This document shows positions 17,251 to 25,953 of a stretch of DNA of 64,000 bases, in pieces (within the stretch, counting starts at the first letter, position 1; every line of letters starts with the position of its first letter). The position numbers and the translations under genes were made by a program. Below the pieces are notes generated by a model, which ran no database searches, was not told the origin of the DNA, and saw only the letters and a program-made list of their open reading frames with translations. This DNA is from an uncultured Desulfobacter sp. Lineage in GTDB: Bacteria; Desulfobacterota; Desulfobacteria; Desulfobacterales; Desulfobacteraceae. The stretch is from assembly GCF_963666145.1 (NCBI RefSeq), contig NZ_OY762614.1, positions 1,044,501-1,108,500 of the forward strand. The letters run 5' to 3'.

Positions 17251-17520
17251 ATGAACAAAGGCGATTTAATTAATAAGGTTTCAGAAGTCCTTAGCAGTAA
17301 AAAAGATGCGCAGGCAGCCGTTGATTGCATGATTGAAACCATCACGGAGGCCTTGGCCGCTAATGACTCTGTTACCTTGGTAGGTTTTGGCACATTCAAA
17401 ACCGCTGAAAGAAAAGAGAGAAAGGGCAGAAATCCCCAGACAGGAAAAGAGATTAACATTCCGGCTAGAAATGTCCCCAAATTCGTACCCGGAAAAGCGC
17501 TCAAAGACGCTGTAAAATAA
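17251..17520 (+). CDS. hup: HU-family DNA-binding protein
   Basis: 89 residues from ATG 17251 (AAGGAG eight bases upstream; a GTG three codons earlier overlaps that site). Full HU pattern: MNKGDLINKVSE, VTLVGFGTFKTAER with the conserved Gly-Phe-Gly-Thr-Phe, and the beta-arm signature RKGRNPQTGKEINIPA with the tip Pro that intercalates in bent DNA. HU compacts the nucleoid. An unusual run of eight C then eight A stands directly before the ribosome site, and a nine-C run follows the stop codon; both are noted in the findings. Confidence 0.96.
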   Translation: MNKGDLINKVSEVLSSKKDAQAAVDCMIETITEALAANDSVTLVGFGTFKTAERKERKGRNPQTGKEINIPARNVPKFVPGKALKDAVK

Positions 17521-17546
17521 TTCCATTCTCCCCCCCCCAACACTTT

Positions 17547-17645
17547 GGAAGTCATAGGGATTTAAATTTCAGCTCACCGAACATGGCAGTTGCAACAGGC
17601 AAACGCCATCGTTAAAAGCCAAGAAAGAAAATCCTTATGACTTCC
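17547..17645. repeat. Long-range 17-bp inverted repeat with inner hairpin, possible structured RNA
   Basis: The arm at 17547-17563 (GGAAGTCATAGGGATTT) pairs with 17629-17645 (AAATCCTTATGACTTCC) at 16 of 17 positions; the one mismatch would still allow a G-U pair in RNA. Inside the 65-base interval ATGGC and GCCAT (about 17583 and 17605) could form a second stem. It starts 27 bases after the HU stop and ends about 150 bases before the PilZ gene. It could be a terminator-like 3' structure for HU, a small RNA, or a miniature inverted-repeat element. I could not match it to a known riboswitch. Confidence 0.55.
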
Positions 17646-17793
17646 TCTGAGGGGTGGATTTTAAGTAAATTTAGACAAAATCGAGACCCAACCCTATGTG
17701 AATTTAATTTTCATTTGGATTCCAAGACGTTCAATCAATTTGTAAAAATTTTCATGTAACGTTAGGGTTACCGCCTGATTTGGATGATAGGGC

Positions 17794-18546
17794 ATGGAAT
17801 TCGACGTAAAAAATATATTTGTCCCTTCGGTGGGTGTGAATTTGGTATTCAACATCAATACCGATTTCCCAGCTTCAAAATCATCTATTATCTATGATGC
17901 TGACTACGAAGAAGAGACCATCACCATTGCCCAACCGACGCCTCCCGTAACACCACGTACCCCATTTGACCAACTCCACCTGACAACACTGGTCTATATT
18001 GATCAACGCCGATTACGGATAGGGATTCCCTGTAGTCCTTCCCGGTTCATCAACAACTACCCAATGGCCGACGGATCTCCGGTGAAGGCAATTGTACTTA
18101 AATACCGATTACCGGCAATAGAAACCAATATAAGGGCCGCGTTCAGACTCTCGCTGACCGGCAGATATACAGTAAAGGCTAAAATACTATACAACGAGCA
18201 GGAATACAGGACGCCAGGTGATTTCAAAATAAAGGACATCTCCTTTTCAGGATTGGGTATCGTCATACTCGAAAAAAAAGAAAAACGCTTACACCCTCTG
18301 GCTACCCTCAAAACCAGAACAAAAATGATTATGGGACTTGCCTTGGTAGACCGTGATCAACCCGAAACCATAGGAACCTTTCCCATACAAATTCAAGTTG
18401 CGCGAATAAAACCGGATTATTCGGAAACCCATACCTTAATCGGCTTGAAAATCACCAATATTACTGCAAAAGACGAAGAAGCGCTAAATCAATTCATCCA
18501 TATTGCCCAGATTGAGGAATTAAAACGCCTCAGCAAACAAGACTGA
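17794..18546 (+). CDS. PilZ-domain protein, probable cyclic-di-GMP receptor
   Basis: 250 residues. The C-terminal half contains a PilZ-like domain: RAAFRLSLTGRYTV at about 113-126 (degenerate RxxxR region) and IKDISFSGLGIVI at about 147-159, matching the (D/N)xSxxG part of the c-di-GMP site. The N-terminal half, with LTTLVYIDQRRLRIGIPC, resembles the YcgR-type flanking domain. Because only one Arg of the RxxxR pair is clear, c-di-GMP binding is plausible but not certain. The last nine codons overlap the convergent exonuclease I gene by 27 bases. Weak GATAGGG precedes the ATG. Confidence 0.7.
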   Translation: MEFDVKNIFVPSVGVNLVFNINTDFPASKSSIIYDADYEEETITIAQPTPPVTPRTPFDQLHLTTLVYIDQRRLRIGIPCSPSRFINNYPMADGSPVKAIVLKYRLPAIETNIRAAFRLSLTGRYTVKAKILYNEQEYRTPGDFKIKDISFSGLGIVILEKKEKRLHPLATLKTRTKMIMGLALVDRDQPETIGTFPIQIQVARIKPDYSETHTLIGLKITNITAKDEEALNQFIHIAQIEELKRLSKQD

Positions 18547-19968
18547 TTGTCTTTGAATATGCGTCTTAAGCCATTTTAAAAGATCTTTTTGATCTGAATC
18601 AAAGGACTGCCCGACTTCCGCTTCAATTTTTTCAAGTTGACCAAGCGCCTTGGCACAAGTCAGCTTGACATCCTCCTTATACCCCTTAATCGTTTCTTTT
18701 GGATCACCGCCGCAAAGGCATTTTAAATGCTTACAAAACTCTGGGGCGGATTCCGGCTTTTCATTAAAATTTCGCACAAGAATTCGCTGGGCCAACACCC
18801 TTACCCTATCGCTTTGAAAGTCTTGAGCAGCCCGACATCTTTGGGCAGCTTCAGTGGTATGAAAAATCGCAATCTCTTTTTTGTCTTTAAATGAAAAGAA
18901 CCCACCCTGGTACAAATCCGCGTCCGGGTCAATATCAGGCACATGGGGGTATTTGAAATTTCGATGAAAATTTACCGTTCGATCAAACATTTGCCTATTT
19001 TTCATTATAAAATCAAGATTTTGGATACAAGCGGTGCGTGATGAGGAAGATAACTTCTCCCAAAACCGATCCAGGGCAGGCAAAATAAACAATTGGTCTC
19101 CCGGCTTCTTCCGTATTGTAATAAGCTCATACCCACCAAAGGCTTCATCAATCCGATCAAACAGACCGTCCTTATCCAAACGAATCCACAGGCTCTGATT
19201 TTTATACGGCACAGATCCACCCACATAAACCACGGGCACCATGTAGTTGCAGTCCGCACCAAATGAGACGGATACCATAAGCGCAATATCCATTCCGTAC
19301 CTTTTGGATAAATCCGCTGATTGAAGCGTGTTCATGCGTTTAAGATCAACATTTTTATCAAAAAAACCGACGACATACGACCAAATTTCACTGTATTTAA
19401 CAAAGGCCTTTGCGAGCCCGACGACAGATTCAACATCGCTCATGGCTTCATGGGCCCTGCCTGAAGTTTCAAATCTATTTTGCCGGGTTAAGTGCTCAAG
19501 TTTCATGGTTGTCTGCCCATTTTCGAGCTTGGGCCAGGAAAGCGCCTGGGAACAAAAAAGGTAATATATTAATGTCACAGGCAGCATATCCATGCGACTG
19601 CACCCGTTGGAAAACTGATGCGAATAGGGATCCAATAGATTACGATAAAAAAGAAAACGCAAAAATTCATCATCAAATCCAAGGGAATTATACCCGACAC
19701 TGATGGTCTGAGGCGTGTTCAAAAGCCGATGGATTTTTAAGGCAGCCTGGTATTCACTAACTCCTGAATCGAGTACTTTAGCGCTAAGCCGATGGGTAAG
19801 AAATGCCCATGGAGAAGGTACAATATCTTCCCTGAGACGAATAACAACCTCATCTCTGCTGATCTCATTTAAAGATAGATCCGTTCGAATGCACGCAAAG
19901 GTCAGGACCTGATCAAAGGCAGGATTCAGTCCGGAGGTTTCTATATCATAGAATAAAAGTGTCTGCAT
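18520..19968 (-). CDS. sbcB: Exodeoxyribonuclease I (SbcB), DEDDh family
   Basis: 482 residues, close to E. coli ExoI (475). The three exonuclease motifs are present: LLFYDIETSGLNP at residues 4-16 (Asp, Glu), SVGYNSLGFDDEFLRF near residue 92 (Asp), and RAHEAMSDVESVVGLA near residue 172 (His, Asp). The C-terminal half carries ExoI-specific regions such as DLYQGGFFS. It degrades single-stranded DNA 3' to 5' in recombination and mismatch repair. It is separated from the ruv cluster by several genes. The 3' end overlaps the PilZ gene by 27 bases in convergent orientation. Confidence 0.93.
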   Translation of the reverse strand: MQTLLFYDIETSGLNPAFDQVLTFACIRTDLSLNEISRDEVVIRLREDIVPSPWAFLTHRLSAKVLDSGVSEYQAALKIHRLLNTPQTISVGYNSLGFDDEFLRFLFYRNLLDPYSHQFSNGCSRMDMLPVTLIYYLFCSQALSWPKLENGQTTMKLEHLTRQNRFETSGRAHEAMSDVESVVGLAKAFVKYSEIWSYVVGFFDKNVDLKRMNTLQSADLSKRYGMDIALMVSVSFGADCNYMVPVVYVGGSVPYKNQSLWIRLDKDGLFDRIDEAFGGYELITIRKKPGDQLFILPALDRFWEKLSSSSRTACIQNLDFIMKNRQMFDRTVNFHRNFKYPHVPDIDPDADLYQGGFFSFKDKKEIAIFHTTEAAQRCRAAQDFQSDRVRVLAQRILVRNFNEKPESAPEFCKHLKCLCGGDPKETIKGYKEDVKLTCAKALGQLEKIEAEVGQSFDSDQKDLLKWLKTHIQRQSVLFAEAF

Positions 19969-20043
19969 TGACCATACCCCAATACCGTAGAATGTTTATA
20001 TGTTGAGGATATATGCGAAAAGCGAATCATGCGCTGAAAACTT

Positions 20044-20081
20044 AAAAAGGGAGAGCAAACCCAAGCTTGCACTCCCTTTTT
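20044..20081 (-). terminator. Intrinsic terminator after rpsI
   Basis: AAAAAGGGAG at 20044-20053 pairs with CTCCCTTTTT at 20072-20081, extended by a partial GCAAA/TTGC pairing inside. The flanking A/T runs give a U-tract in both directions, so it can stop rpsI transcription (47 bases after its stop codon) and shield sbcB. Confidence 0.8.
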
Positions 20082-20127
20082 AAATTTTGAAGATAATGTT
20101 TTGAACGCGTAAAAAACGTAGATATAT

Positions 20128-20523
20128 TTATCTTTTTGAAAACTGAAAACTGGCTCTTGCGCCCTTTTTCCCGTATTTTTTACGTTCTTTCTGCCTGGCA
20201 TCCCTGGTAAGAAAACCTGCAGATTTCAAAACACCGCGCAGATCCGGGTCTGACAAAACAAGCGCTTTTGACACGCCTTGACGAATGGCACCTGCCTGAC
20301 CGGTGTACCCACCACCCATCACAGTGATTTTGAGGTCAAAGGCATCGCTTTTATCAGTAAGAACCAGAGGAGATATCAGCACCGCTCTGTTTGACGGAAC
20401 ATCAAAATACTCATCTAATTCTCTGTTATTAACAACGACTTTCCCTGTACCAGGTATCAGCCACACTTTGGCCACAGAATTTTTCCGCTTACCTGTTGCG
20501 TAAAATTGGTTTGCACTTTCCAT
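20128..20523 (-). CDS. rpsI: 30S ribosomal protein S9
   Basis: 131 residues with all family signs: FYATGKRKNSVAKVWL near the start, VMGGGYTGQAGAIRQGVSKAL in the middle, and the C-terminal tail LTRDARQKERKKYGKKGARASFQFSKR that contacts the P-site tRNA. Last gene of the long minus-strand run starting at tolQ, 23 bases after rplM, with an intrinsic terminator downstream. Gene order rplM-rpsI is the usual one. Confidence 0.98.
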   Translation of the reverse strand: MESANQFYATGKRKNSVAKVWLIPGTGKVVVNNRELDEYFDVPSNRAVLISPLVLTDKSDAFDLKITVMGGGYTGQAGAIRQGVSKALVLSDPDLRGVLKSAGFLTRDARQKERKKYGKKGARASFQFSKR

Positions 20524-20546
20524 TTATCGTATCAAGTCCTTATGTA

Positions 20547-20981
20547 TTAGAATTCGACGACCTGAGGCTTTTGCGCAGCGTGGGGATGCTGATCGCCTGC
20601 ATAAACAAACAATTTTTTCCCAAGCTTGCGGCCCAGTCTGTTTTTTGGCAGCATGCCTCGAACAGCCTTTTTCAAGACATCTTCGGGTTTTGTTTCAAAC
20701 ATCTCTTTGGCTGTTTGGGATTTGATTCCTCCGATATAACCGGAATGGCGGTAATAGGTTTTCTGTCCCATTTTATTTCCGGTCAAACGGACCTTATCCG
20801 CATTGACAACAATTACCCAGTCACCAGTATCCACATGGGGAGTGTAAAGTGTGTTGTGTTTACCCCGGATTCTATACGCTATCTGGGAAGCAAGCCGCCC
20901 AAGCACCTGGTCCTTTGCATCAATAATGCACCAGTTCTCTTTGTTGTCAGATCTTTTTGCACTGTATGTATATTTTTCCAA
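20547..20981 (-). CDS. rplM: 50S ribosomal protein L13
   Basis: 144 residues from a TTG at 20981 beginning with EKYTYSAK; this matches the usual N-terminus and length (E. coli 142) and has GGAG close upstream. A longer frame starts with ATG at 21011 and would add ten residues of no family likeness. Core motifs: WCIIDAKDQVLGRLAS, NADKVRLTGNKM, KTYYRHSGYIGG and MLPKNRLGRK. Co-transcribed with rpsI; lies about 70 bases after the bactofilin gene. Confidence 0.95.
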   Translation of the reverse strand: MEKYTYSAKRSDNKENWCIIDAKDQVLGRLASQIAYRIRGKHNTLYTPHVDTGDWVIVVNADKVRLTGNKMGQKTYYRHSGYIGGIKSQTAKEMFETKPEDVLKKAVRGMLPKNRLGRKLGKKLFVYAGDQHPHAAQKPQVVEF

Positions 20982-21054
20982 TGTTCTCCATGCTCCTCTA
21001 AATAAACGCAATCAGGCATAACTACATAAATTCGTTTCTAAAGTCAAGGATTAT

Positions 21055-21474
21055 TTACAATTCAATCTGTTTTTCTTCTTTCTGGTTTGGGCTACCGGCC
21101 TTTGAAAAAAACGATTTTTCTTTCCTGGCAGGCTCCATTTTACTGGATGTTTTACAGGATATATCCGCATTAAGCACACCACCGTTTTCTACGATCAGGT
21201 CCTGGCATACAACTTTTCCGGCACAAGAGCCGGTTGCCAGAATAATCAATTCTTTAGAGGCGATCAGTTCCCCTTTAAAATTGCCGCCGATGGTCAGGCT
21301 CGATACCTTTGTCAAAGTTGAGTTGACCTCACCATCCTGGGCAATAATTACAACATCTCCATTAATTGTACCCCTTACTTCTCCTTTGATGATCAGTTTC
21401 CCACAACTTTCGATGGAGCCGTCTATCTTGAGTTCCTTATCAATGATACTTAAATTCTTTGTATTTTTTCTCAC
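21055..21474 (-). CDS. Bactofilin (polymer-forming cytoskeletal protein)
   Basis: 139 residues from GTG 21474, chosen because AAGGAG lies nine bases upstream; a longer ATG-started frame places this ribosome site inside the gene. The core is the bactofilin beta-helix of short repeated strands rich in Gly, Ile and Val: LSIIDKELKIDGSIES, GEVRGTINGDVVI and GGNFKGELIASKELII, followed by a polar, disordered tail. Bactofilins form filaments at the membrane and recruit cell-wall enzymes. The gene stands next to a membrane coiled-coil protein and an L,D-transpeptidase, which supports a role in wall shaping or localisation. Confidence 0.9.
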   Translation of the reverse strand: MRKNTKNLSIIDKELKIDGSIESCGKLIIKGEVRGTINGDVVIIAQDGEVNSTLTKVSSLTIGGNFKGELIASKELIILATGSCAGKVVCQDLIVENGGVLNADISCKTSSKMEPARKEKSFFSKAGSPNQKEEKQIEL

Positions 21475-21518
21475 AACGGCCGTCTCCTTACAAAGCACTT
21501 AAAATTTGAAAATCCGTT

Positions 21519-22466
21519 TCAATTCTGTTTATTGTTTCCTGTGTCAATGGTGGTCTGAAACAACAGTTTTTCCGTTTCATCAAAAATAAACACAGAAGCA
21601 TCGGAAAAATCCTCAAGCGGCACCTTGGTATTGATGGTGAAATGAACAGGTTTAAAACGTGAAATGGAAAAATAATGACCTTGGCTATAGGGACCTGGTA
21701 CACCGCTTTTCATAATCGAGGCTTTGGGTATCACCACCCACTTATCAGGTGGGGCATCTTTGGGTTTAAGAACACAAAAAATCCGACCGGATATTTCCTT
21801 GGAATTTTCCGTGGTGTTTCTTACATTGAACCGAACGACGATCTCATTGGCATTACGGCCCGATGTCAGGGAAAACGATCCAATACTGACGACAGATACC
21901 GTGTCAGCCTCTTGCTGATCGTCAACCGGCTCTCCGGGTCCATCGGGTTGGACTTGGCCTACTGCGGGTTTATTTTTACCAGGCCCGTCCGGCTCTTCTT
22001 CTGGGATCTTGGAATCAGGTGCCGTGTCTGTTGCCACAGATTCATTGCGTTCTTTTTTTTCCTGTTTACCTGAACGTTTTTCTTTTTTGGGAGGCTCCTG
22101 CCCAATCCGTCCGGCAAGGGCCAGGGCTTTAAGCTCACCTGCATTACCTGTCATCACCAGCCTGGCCATCAAAAGCTCTTTTTCCCTGGTTAAACGGTCT
22201 ACCTCTTTTTCAAAAGCGTCCTGGGTATTTTTTAATTGATTCTTTTGATTATTTGCTTTGTCATAAAGCCTATAAAACGTAATCGTACCCAGCCCTCCAG
22301 CCAGGCTGAGCACCAGAAAAAAACAAACAAGAACTTTAAGAAAAGCCCCGGATCGTATTTCACCAAAATCATTAACGATCAAAATTGTGTTTTCCCCGCG
22401 CAGTTTATGGGGCGCAGGTTTTATTTGGGCTATTTCCCTTTCCAGTTCTCTCGAAATATCTTCCAT
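21519..22466 (-). CDS. Unrecognised single-pass membrane protein with coiled coil and C-terminal beta domain
   Basis: 315 residues, no family recognised. Layout: 40 cytoplasmic residues, one transmembrane helix at about 43-65, a coiled-coil-like stretch (about 68-105), a long charged linker rich in Lys, Glu, Asp and Pro (about 120-185), and a C-terminal domain (about 190-310) with alternating strands containing FNVRNTTENSKEISGRIFCVL, which has the look of an immunoglobulin-like fold. The start (GGAGA just upstream) lies inside the last 37 bases of the L,D-transpeptidase gene, and the bactofilin gene follows. A periplasmic scaffold between cytoskeleton and wall enzyme is my inference. Confidence 0.6.
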   Translation of the reverse strand: MEDISRELEREIAQIKPAPHKLRGENTILIVNDFGEIRSGAFLKVLVCFFLVLSLAGGLGTITFYRLYDKANNQKNQLKNTQDAFEKEVDRLTREKELLMARLVMTGNAGELKALALAGRIGQEPPKKEKRSGKQEKKERNESVATDTAPDSKIPEEEPDGPGKNKPAVGQVQPDGPGEPVDDQQEADTVSVVSIGSFSLTSGRNANEIVVRFNVRNTTENSKEISGRIFCVLKPKDAPPDKWVVIPKASIMKSGVPGPYSQGHYFSISRFKPVHFTINTKVPLEDFSDASVFIFDETEKLLFQTTIDTGNNKQN

Positions 22467-23755
22467 TCTCCATCCTGTCTGATAAGTTTAAGCTGTTTTC
22501 TTCCATGGGTTGAAAATCCACTGGACTCATAGTACTGGACAAAGCTGACCGTATACCCCCCGTCTTTGGTGGGAAAGGCCTTAAAATTCTTACCGGTAAC
22601 CAAAATATAGTCATATTTTCGAGCAAGTTGTTTCTTGCGTTTTACCCATGCCGTTTTACCCATGCCGTCACAAACAAAATCACTGGTATAAAATCGTGCG
22701 TATTTATCCATATTTTTTGCAGACCAGGCAGCCATCCACTGTTGAACGGTTTCAACCACCAGTTTATCTGTCGACTCATCTTGGAAAAGCATTCTGGAGG
22801 CTGCCAGCAACGGCGGTTCACCTGAATTAAACGCCGTATCTTTTGTCTGGAAAAGATCTCCGACGATCAGGGGAGAAGCAGTCCCTTGATGAATAAAAAA
22901 CTGCCGTTTACCCAAGTAAACCTTACGACCGTCATTTCGGGAAAGACTCATGTCACAAAGGGCAACAACAACGCCTCCCTGGGCATAGATACCTGAATTT
23001 TCCAGCAAAATTTCAAACCCGTCGGGGTCTTTTGCAACAGCTTTATCCCGGAGACCAAGCCATGTTTCCCACCATGAAATATCCGGAAGATAGGTCTTGT
23101 CATAAAACGAAAGGTAATCATGATAACTTTGTGCAGCCAACGCCTTGGCCCATTGGTCGAGAAATTGGTTAATCTTTTTTTGAATCAGCGTCAGCGCCTC
23201 AATGGAAGTATAATCGATCTGCTCCACAATAATCAAGGGGGTGGCATCCAGGTGAATAAAATCGGACAACGCAAGAATATTTTTATTTTCCAGGGCAATG
23301 CAGCCATTTGAATCCATGGGCTTTAAAACCTTATCGGTGCCGTGAATCCATATGGCCGACCCCTGCTTGCCAAGGCGCAGATCCAAAAAATTGGGATAAT
23401 CTGACGGAAAGGCTTTTTGTCCGTATACCGGTGTCAGATATCGGTCCTCAAATTCATCTTTTAGAAAATAGACGCCTTCCGGGGTTCTTTTATCTCCGGC
23501 CCGGGTTTTAGATCCCGGGCTCGTCCCCGTGGAGCAAGGCACCTGGAACACAGGACTGCCAAGGCCATTTTTTGCAGAGTAGACATAAAGTGTCTGGCTT
23601 TTTTTCTCCACAATAATGGCATTTTCATTTTCAGGAATCCGGATCAAAGCCCCCGGCACGGATGCCGCAAAGCCGGTTCCCGGAGAAAACCAGCCCAGAC
23701 AGATCGTCAGGATTGTTACACGGATTAGAATGGTTAATTTCGTTTTACTGATCAT
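22430..23755 (-). CDS. L,D-transpeptidase with C-terminal NTF2-like domains
   Basis: 441 residues. Signal peptide at 1-30. The YkuD catalytic domain lies at about 45-205: SQTLYVYSAKNG, TPEGVYFLKDE, the catalytic His in IWIHGTDKVLKPM, and SNGCIAL with the nucleophilic Cys. The rest has two related segments of about 110 residues each with the alternating pattern of NTF2/SnoaL-like domains (KALAAQSYHDYLSFYD and MAAWSAKNMDKYARFYTSDF). This resembles the Cds6-type C-terminal domain of L,D-transpeptidases in Proteobacteria. It crosslinks meso-DAP residues or attaches proteins to peptidoglycan in the periplasm. The ATG directly abuts the ruvB stop codon. Confidence 0.9.
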   Translation of the reverse strand: MISKTKLTILIRVTILTICLGWFSPGTGFAASVPGALIRIPENENAIIVEKKSQTLYVYSAKNGLGSPVFQVPCSTGTSPGSKTRAGDKRTPEGVYFLKDEFEDRYLTPVYGQKAFPSDYPNFLDLRLGKQGSAIWIHGTDKVLKPMDSNGCIALENKNILALSDFIHLDATPLIIVEQIDYTSIEALTLIQKKINQFLDQWAKALAAQSYHDYLSFYDKTYLPDISWWETWLGLRDKAVAKDPDGFEILLENSGIYAQGGVVVALCDMSLSRNDGRKVYLGKRQFFIHQGTASPLIVGDLFQTKDTAFNSGEPPLLAASRMLFQDESTDKLVVETVQQWMAAWSAKNMDKYARFYTSDFVCDGMGKTAWVKRKKQLARKYDYILVTGKNFKAFPTKDGGYTVSFVQYYESSGFSTHGRKQLKLIRQDGEWKIFRENWKGK

Positions 23756-24793
23756 TTACCCTCTTTTTTCCAAATTTAAATGCCGGTATGCATTTTCCGA
23801 TGCTTTTCTGCCGCTGGACGTTCGCAGCACAAGACCAATTTTCAATAAATAAGGTTCCACCACATCCACCAGGGTGTCGGTCTCCTCCTGTAAGGTGGCC
23901 GAAATCGCTTCTATCCCCACAGGTCCGCCGTTGTAAAACCGAATTATGGTTTCAAGATAATTGCGATCCAAGGGCGTCAGACCCAGATTATCAATACCTT
24001 CAAGTGCCAGGGCTTCCTGGACACCGTTGGCCGTCATAAGCCCCTGGTGCCTGACCATGGCATAATCCCGTACGCGCTTGAGAAGCCTGTTGGCCACTCG
24101 AGGGGTCCCCCGGGATCGTTTTGCAAGCTCCCATGCACCGTCATCGGTGATACGGGTTTTCAAAAGCAGGGCCGAACGCTGAATGATCACCGCCAACTCT
24201 TCAACAGAGTAGAAATCAAGGGTTCGAAATATACCGAAACGATCTCGCAACGGCGCGGACAGAAGCCCCACCCGGGTGGTGGCACCAATAAGCACAAATT
24301 GTTTTAACCGATACCGGTGGCTTCTGGCATGAATCCCCTTGTCAAAGACAAAATCCACGGCAAAATCCTCCATGGCCGGATAAAGGAACTCTTCCACCAC
24401 TTTAGGAATCCTGTGAATTTCATCCACAAAAAGAATCTCACCCTCCCCCAGATTGGTCAAAATCCCCACAAGGTCACCGCCTTTTTCCAGGGTTGGGCCG
24501 GAGGTAACGGTCAGATCTGTTCCCATTTCATTGGCAATAATATGGGACACCGTCGTCTTTCCAAGTCCGGGCGGACCGTGCAACAAGATATGCTCCAAAG
24601 GCTCCTTGCGCATTTTTGCCGCCTGGATGGCAATCTTGAGTGTTTCCACAGCTGCGGTTTGCCCCACATAATCATCAAAGCAACCGGGACGAAGGGAAAC
24701 AATCTCCTGGGAGTGGTCTTCGATTTTCAATTTTTCGGACACCACGCCCTTTTTATCTGAACTATAGCTTAAGATATCTGCGTCGGAGGTCAT
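23756..24793 (-). CDS. ruvB: Holliday junction branch-migration ATPase RuvB
   Basis: 345 residues. Walker A GPPGLGKTT (about 73-81), Walker B FVDEIHR, sensor-1 region IGATTRVGLLSAPLRDRFG, arginine finger and the C-terminal winged helix with RTSSGRKA. Forms hexamers that drive branch migration with RuvA. Overlaps ruvA by four bases (ATGA), and is followed without gap by the L,D-transpeptidase gene. Confidence 0.98.
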   Translation of the reverse strand: MTSDADILSYSSDKKGVVSEKLKIEDHSQEIVSLRPGCFDDYVGQTAAVETLKIAIQAAKMRKEPLEHILLHGPPGLGKTTVSHIIANEMGTDLTVTSGPTLEKGGDLVGILTNLGEGEILFVDEIHRIPKVVEEFLYPAMEDFAVDFVFDKGIHARSHRYRLKQFVLIGATTRVGLLSAPLRDRFGIFRTLDFYSVEELAVIIQRSALLLKTRITDDGAWELAKRSRGTPRVANRLLKRVRDYAMVRHQGLMTANGVQEALALEGIDNLGLTPLDRNYLETIIRFYNGGPVGIEAISATLQEETDTLVDVVEPYLLKIGLVLRTSSGRKASENAYRHLNLEKRG

Positions 24794-25431
24794 CGGCTCT
24801 CCTGATAAATTTCGTCAAACAGGTCTTCAGGGGAACTGATCGTTGGATTTTTTTCAAGGGCTTGCCGGATCATGCGTTTTGCCGATGATGCAGAGTGCCC
24901 AAGCTGTTCGGTGAGGACCTCAGTCACCTGTGCAACCATCATCCGCTTTTCTTCTGACACAATATCCGAGGGGTCAGTCGGCACAGACGCCGCCTCGGTG
25001 ATCCGGCCTGCGGCAAACGCAAGCACCTTTCCGTTCAAGGTGGCGACAATTTTTTCTGCCGTTCTTTTTCCGATACCGGCCAGTTGTGATAAAAATGCCG
25101 TATCACGGTCTTCAATGGCCCGGGCCACCTGGGGGACAGGTTTTGTCAACGCCTTGATGGCCTTCATAGGCCCAATGGCCGCCACGGTAATAAACAATTG
25201 AAAAAATTCCTTGTCATCGGGGGTCAAAAAACCGATGAGCACGGGTTTGGGCTGCCGCTCTGTGACATGGTAATAAATGTACAGCGAAATGGTTTCATCG
25301 ACTTGTGATTTTTCTATGCACGCGGACAGGGTTATGGTATCCAAAAGAATCTCATAACCGATGTGGCCGGCCAGCAAAATAATGCCGTCCGACTCCTGGC
25401 GAAGAATCTTTCCCTCAAGATATGCGATCAT
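24790..25431 (-). CDS. ruvA: Holliday junction DNA helicase subunit RuvA
   Basis: 213 residues. N-terminal OB fold begins MIAYLEGKILRQ; the tandem HhH motifs appear as GIGKRTAEKIVATLN and nearby; the flexible linker and the C-terminal three-helix domain with LGHSASSAKRMIRQAL that touches RuvB are present. Binds four-way junctions as a tetramer. GAGGA lies about ten bases upstream of ATG. Sits between ruvC (two-base gap) and ruvB (four-base overlap). Confidence 0.96.
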   Translation of the reverse strand: MIAYLEGKILRQESDGIILLAGHIGYEILLDTITLSACIEKSQVDETISLYIYYHVTERQPKPVLIGFLTPDDKEFFQLFITVAAIGPMKAIKALTKPVPQVARAIEDRDTAFLSQLAGIGKRTAEKIVATLNGKVLAFAAGRITEAASVPTDPSDIVSEEKRMMVAQVTEVLTEQLGHSASSAKRMIRQALEKNPTISSPEDLFDEIYQESR

Positions 25432-25433
25432 GT

Positions 25434-25922
25434 TTAAATTCCTCGACCTCCCCCATACCGGAACAGCCCTGTCAATGCCATTCCCAACGCATCCGACGCA
25501 TGGAAAGGACGAATGGGCTCAGGATGATTTAACAAATGGCGCACGGCACGTTCCACCTGACGCTTATCCGCTCTGCCATTGCCGGATATCACCTTTTTGA
25601 CTTCCCTGACGGAGACTTCGCGAATCTGAACTCCCGCCTTGAAAGCCGCTAAAATCAATACACCAGAGACTTTTCCTAACATAATACCCGATCCCGGATA
25701 TTTTTCAAGGGAGTAAATATCTTCAATCACCACAAAATCGGGCTGCTGTTCAATTAGAAAGGATTTGCTTTTACGATAAATCTGTTCCAGCCTGACCGGT
25801 GTGGATTCACCGGCATCTGTGGAAATGCTTCCAAAGGAATATCCTGAAATATGACGCCCCAGCCCCTCAATGACCCCGATACCGGTTCCGGCCAGACCGG
25901 GGTCAATGCCTATAATTTTCAT
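25434..25922 (-). CDS. ruvC: Holliday junction resolvase RuvC
   Basis: 162 residues. The RNase H-fold active-site acids are visible in IGIDPGLAGTGIGVIE (Asp7), FVVIEDIYSLEK (Glu), and the C-terminal HASDALGMAL (Asp). Cuts junctions produced by recombination. First gene of ruvCAB, 31 bases downstream of cpoB on the same strand, with no strong ribosome site, so it is probably read through from the Tol-Pal genes. Confidence 0.97.
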   Translation of the reverse strand: MKIIGIDPGLAGTGIGVIEGLGRHISGYSFGSISTDAGESTPVRLEQIYRKSKSFLIEQQPDFVVIEDIYSLEKYPGSGIMLGKVSGVLILAAFKAGVQIREVSVREVKKVISGNGRADKRQVERAVRHLLNHPEPIRPFHASDALGMALTGLFRYGGGRGI

Positions 25923-25953
25923 ATGCTGTGTTTATAGCCAAGAAAAAAAGCAA

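Noticed and set aside
17590..17780. Similarity to a GEMM-I cyclic-di-GMP riboswitch before the PilZ gene (CAGGCAAAC and GGGTTACC segments)
   Set aside because: The two segments are about 170 bases apart, too far for the class, and the GACGCAAAGCC core is missing.
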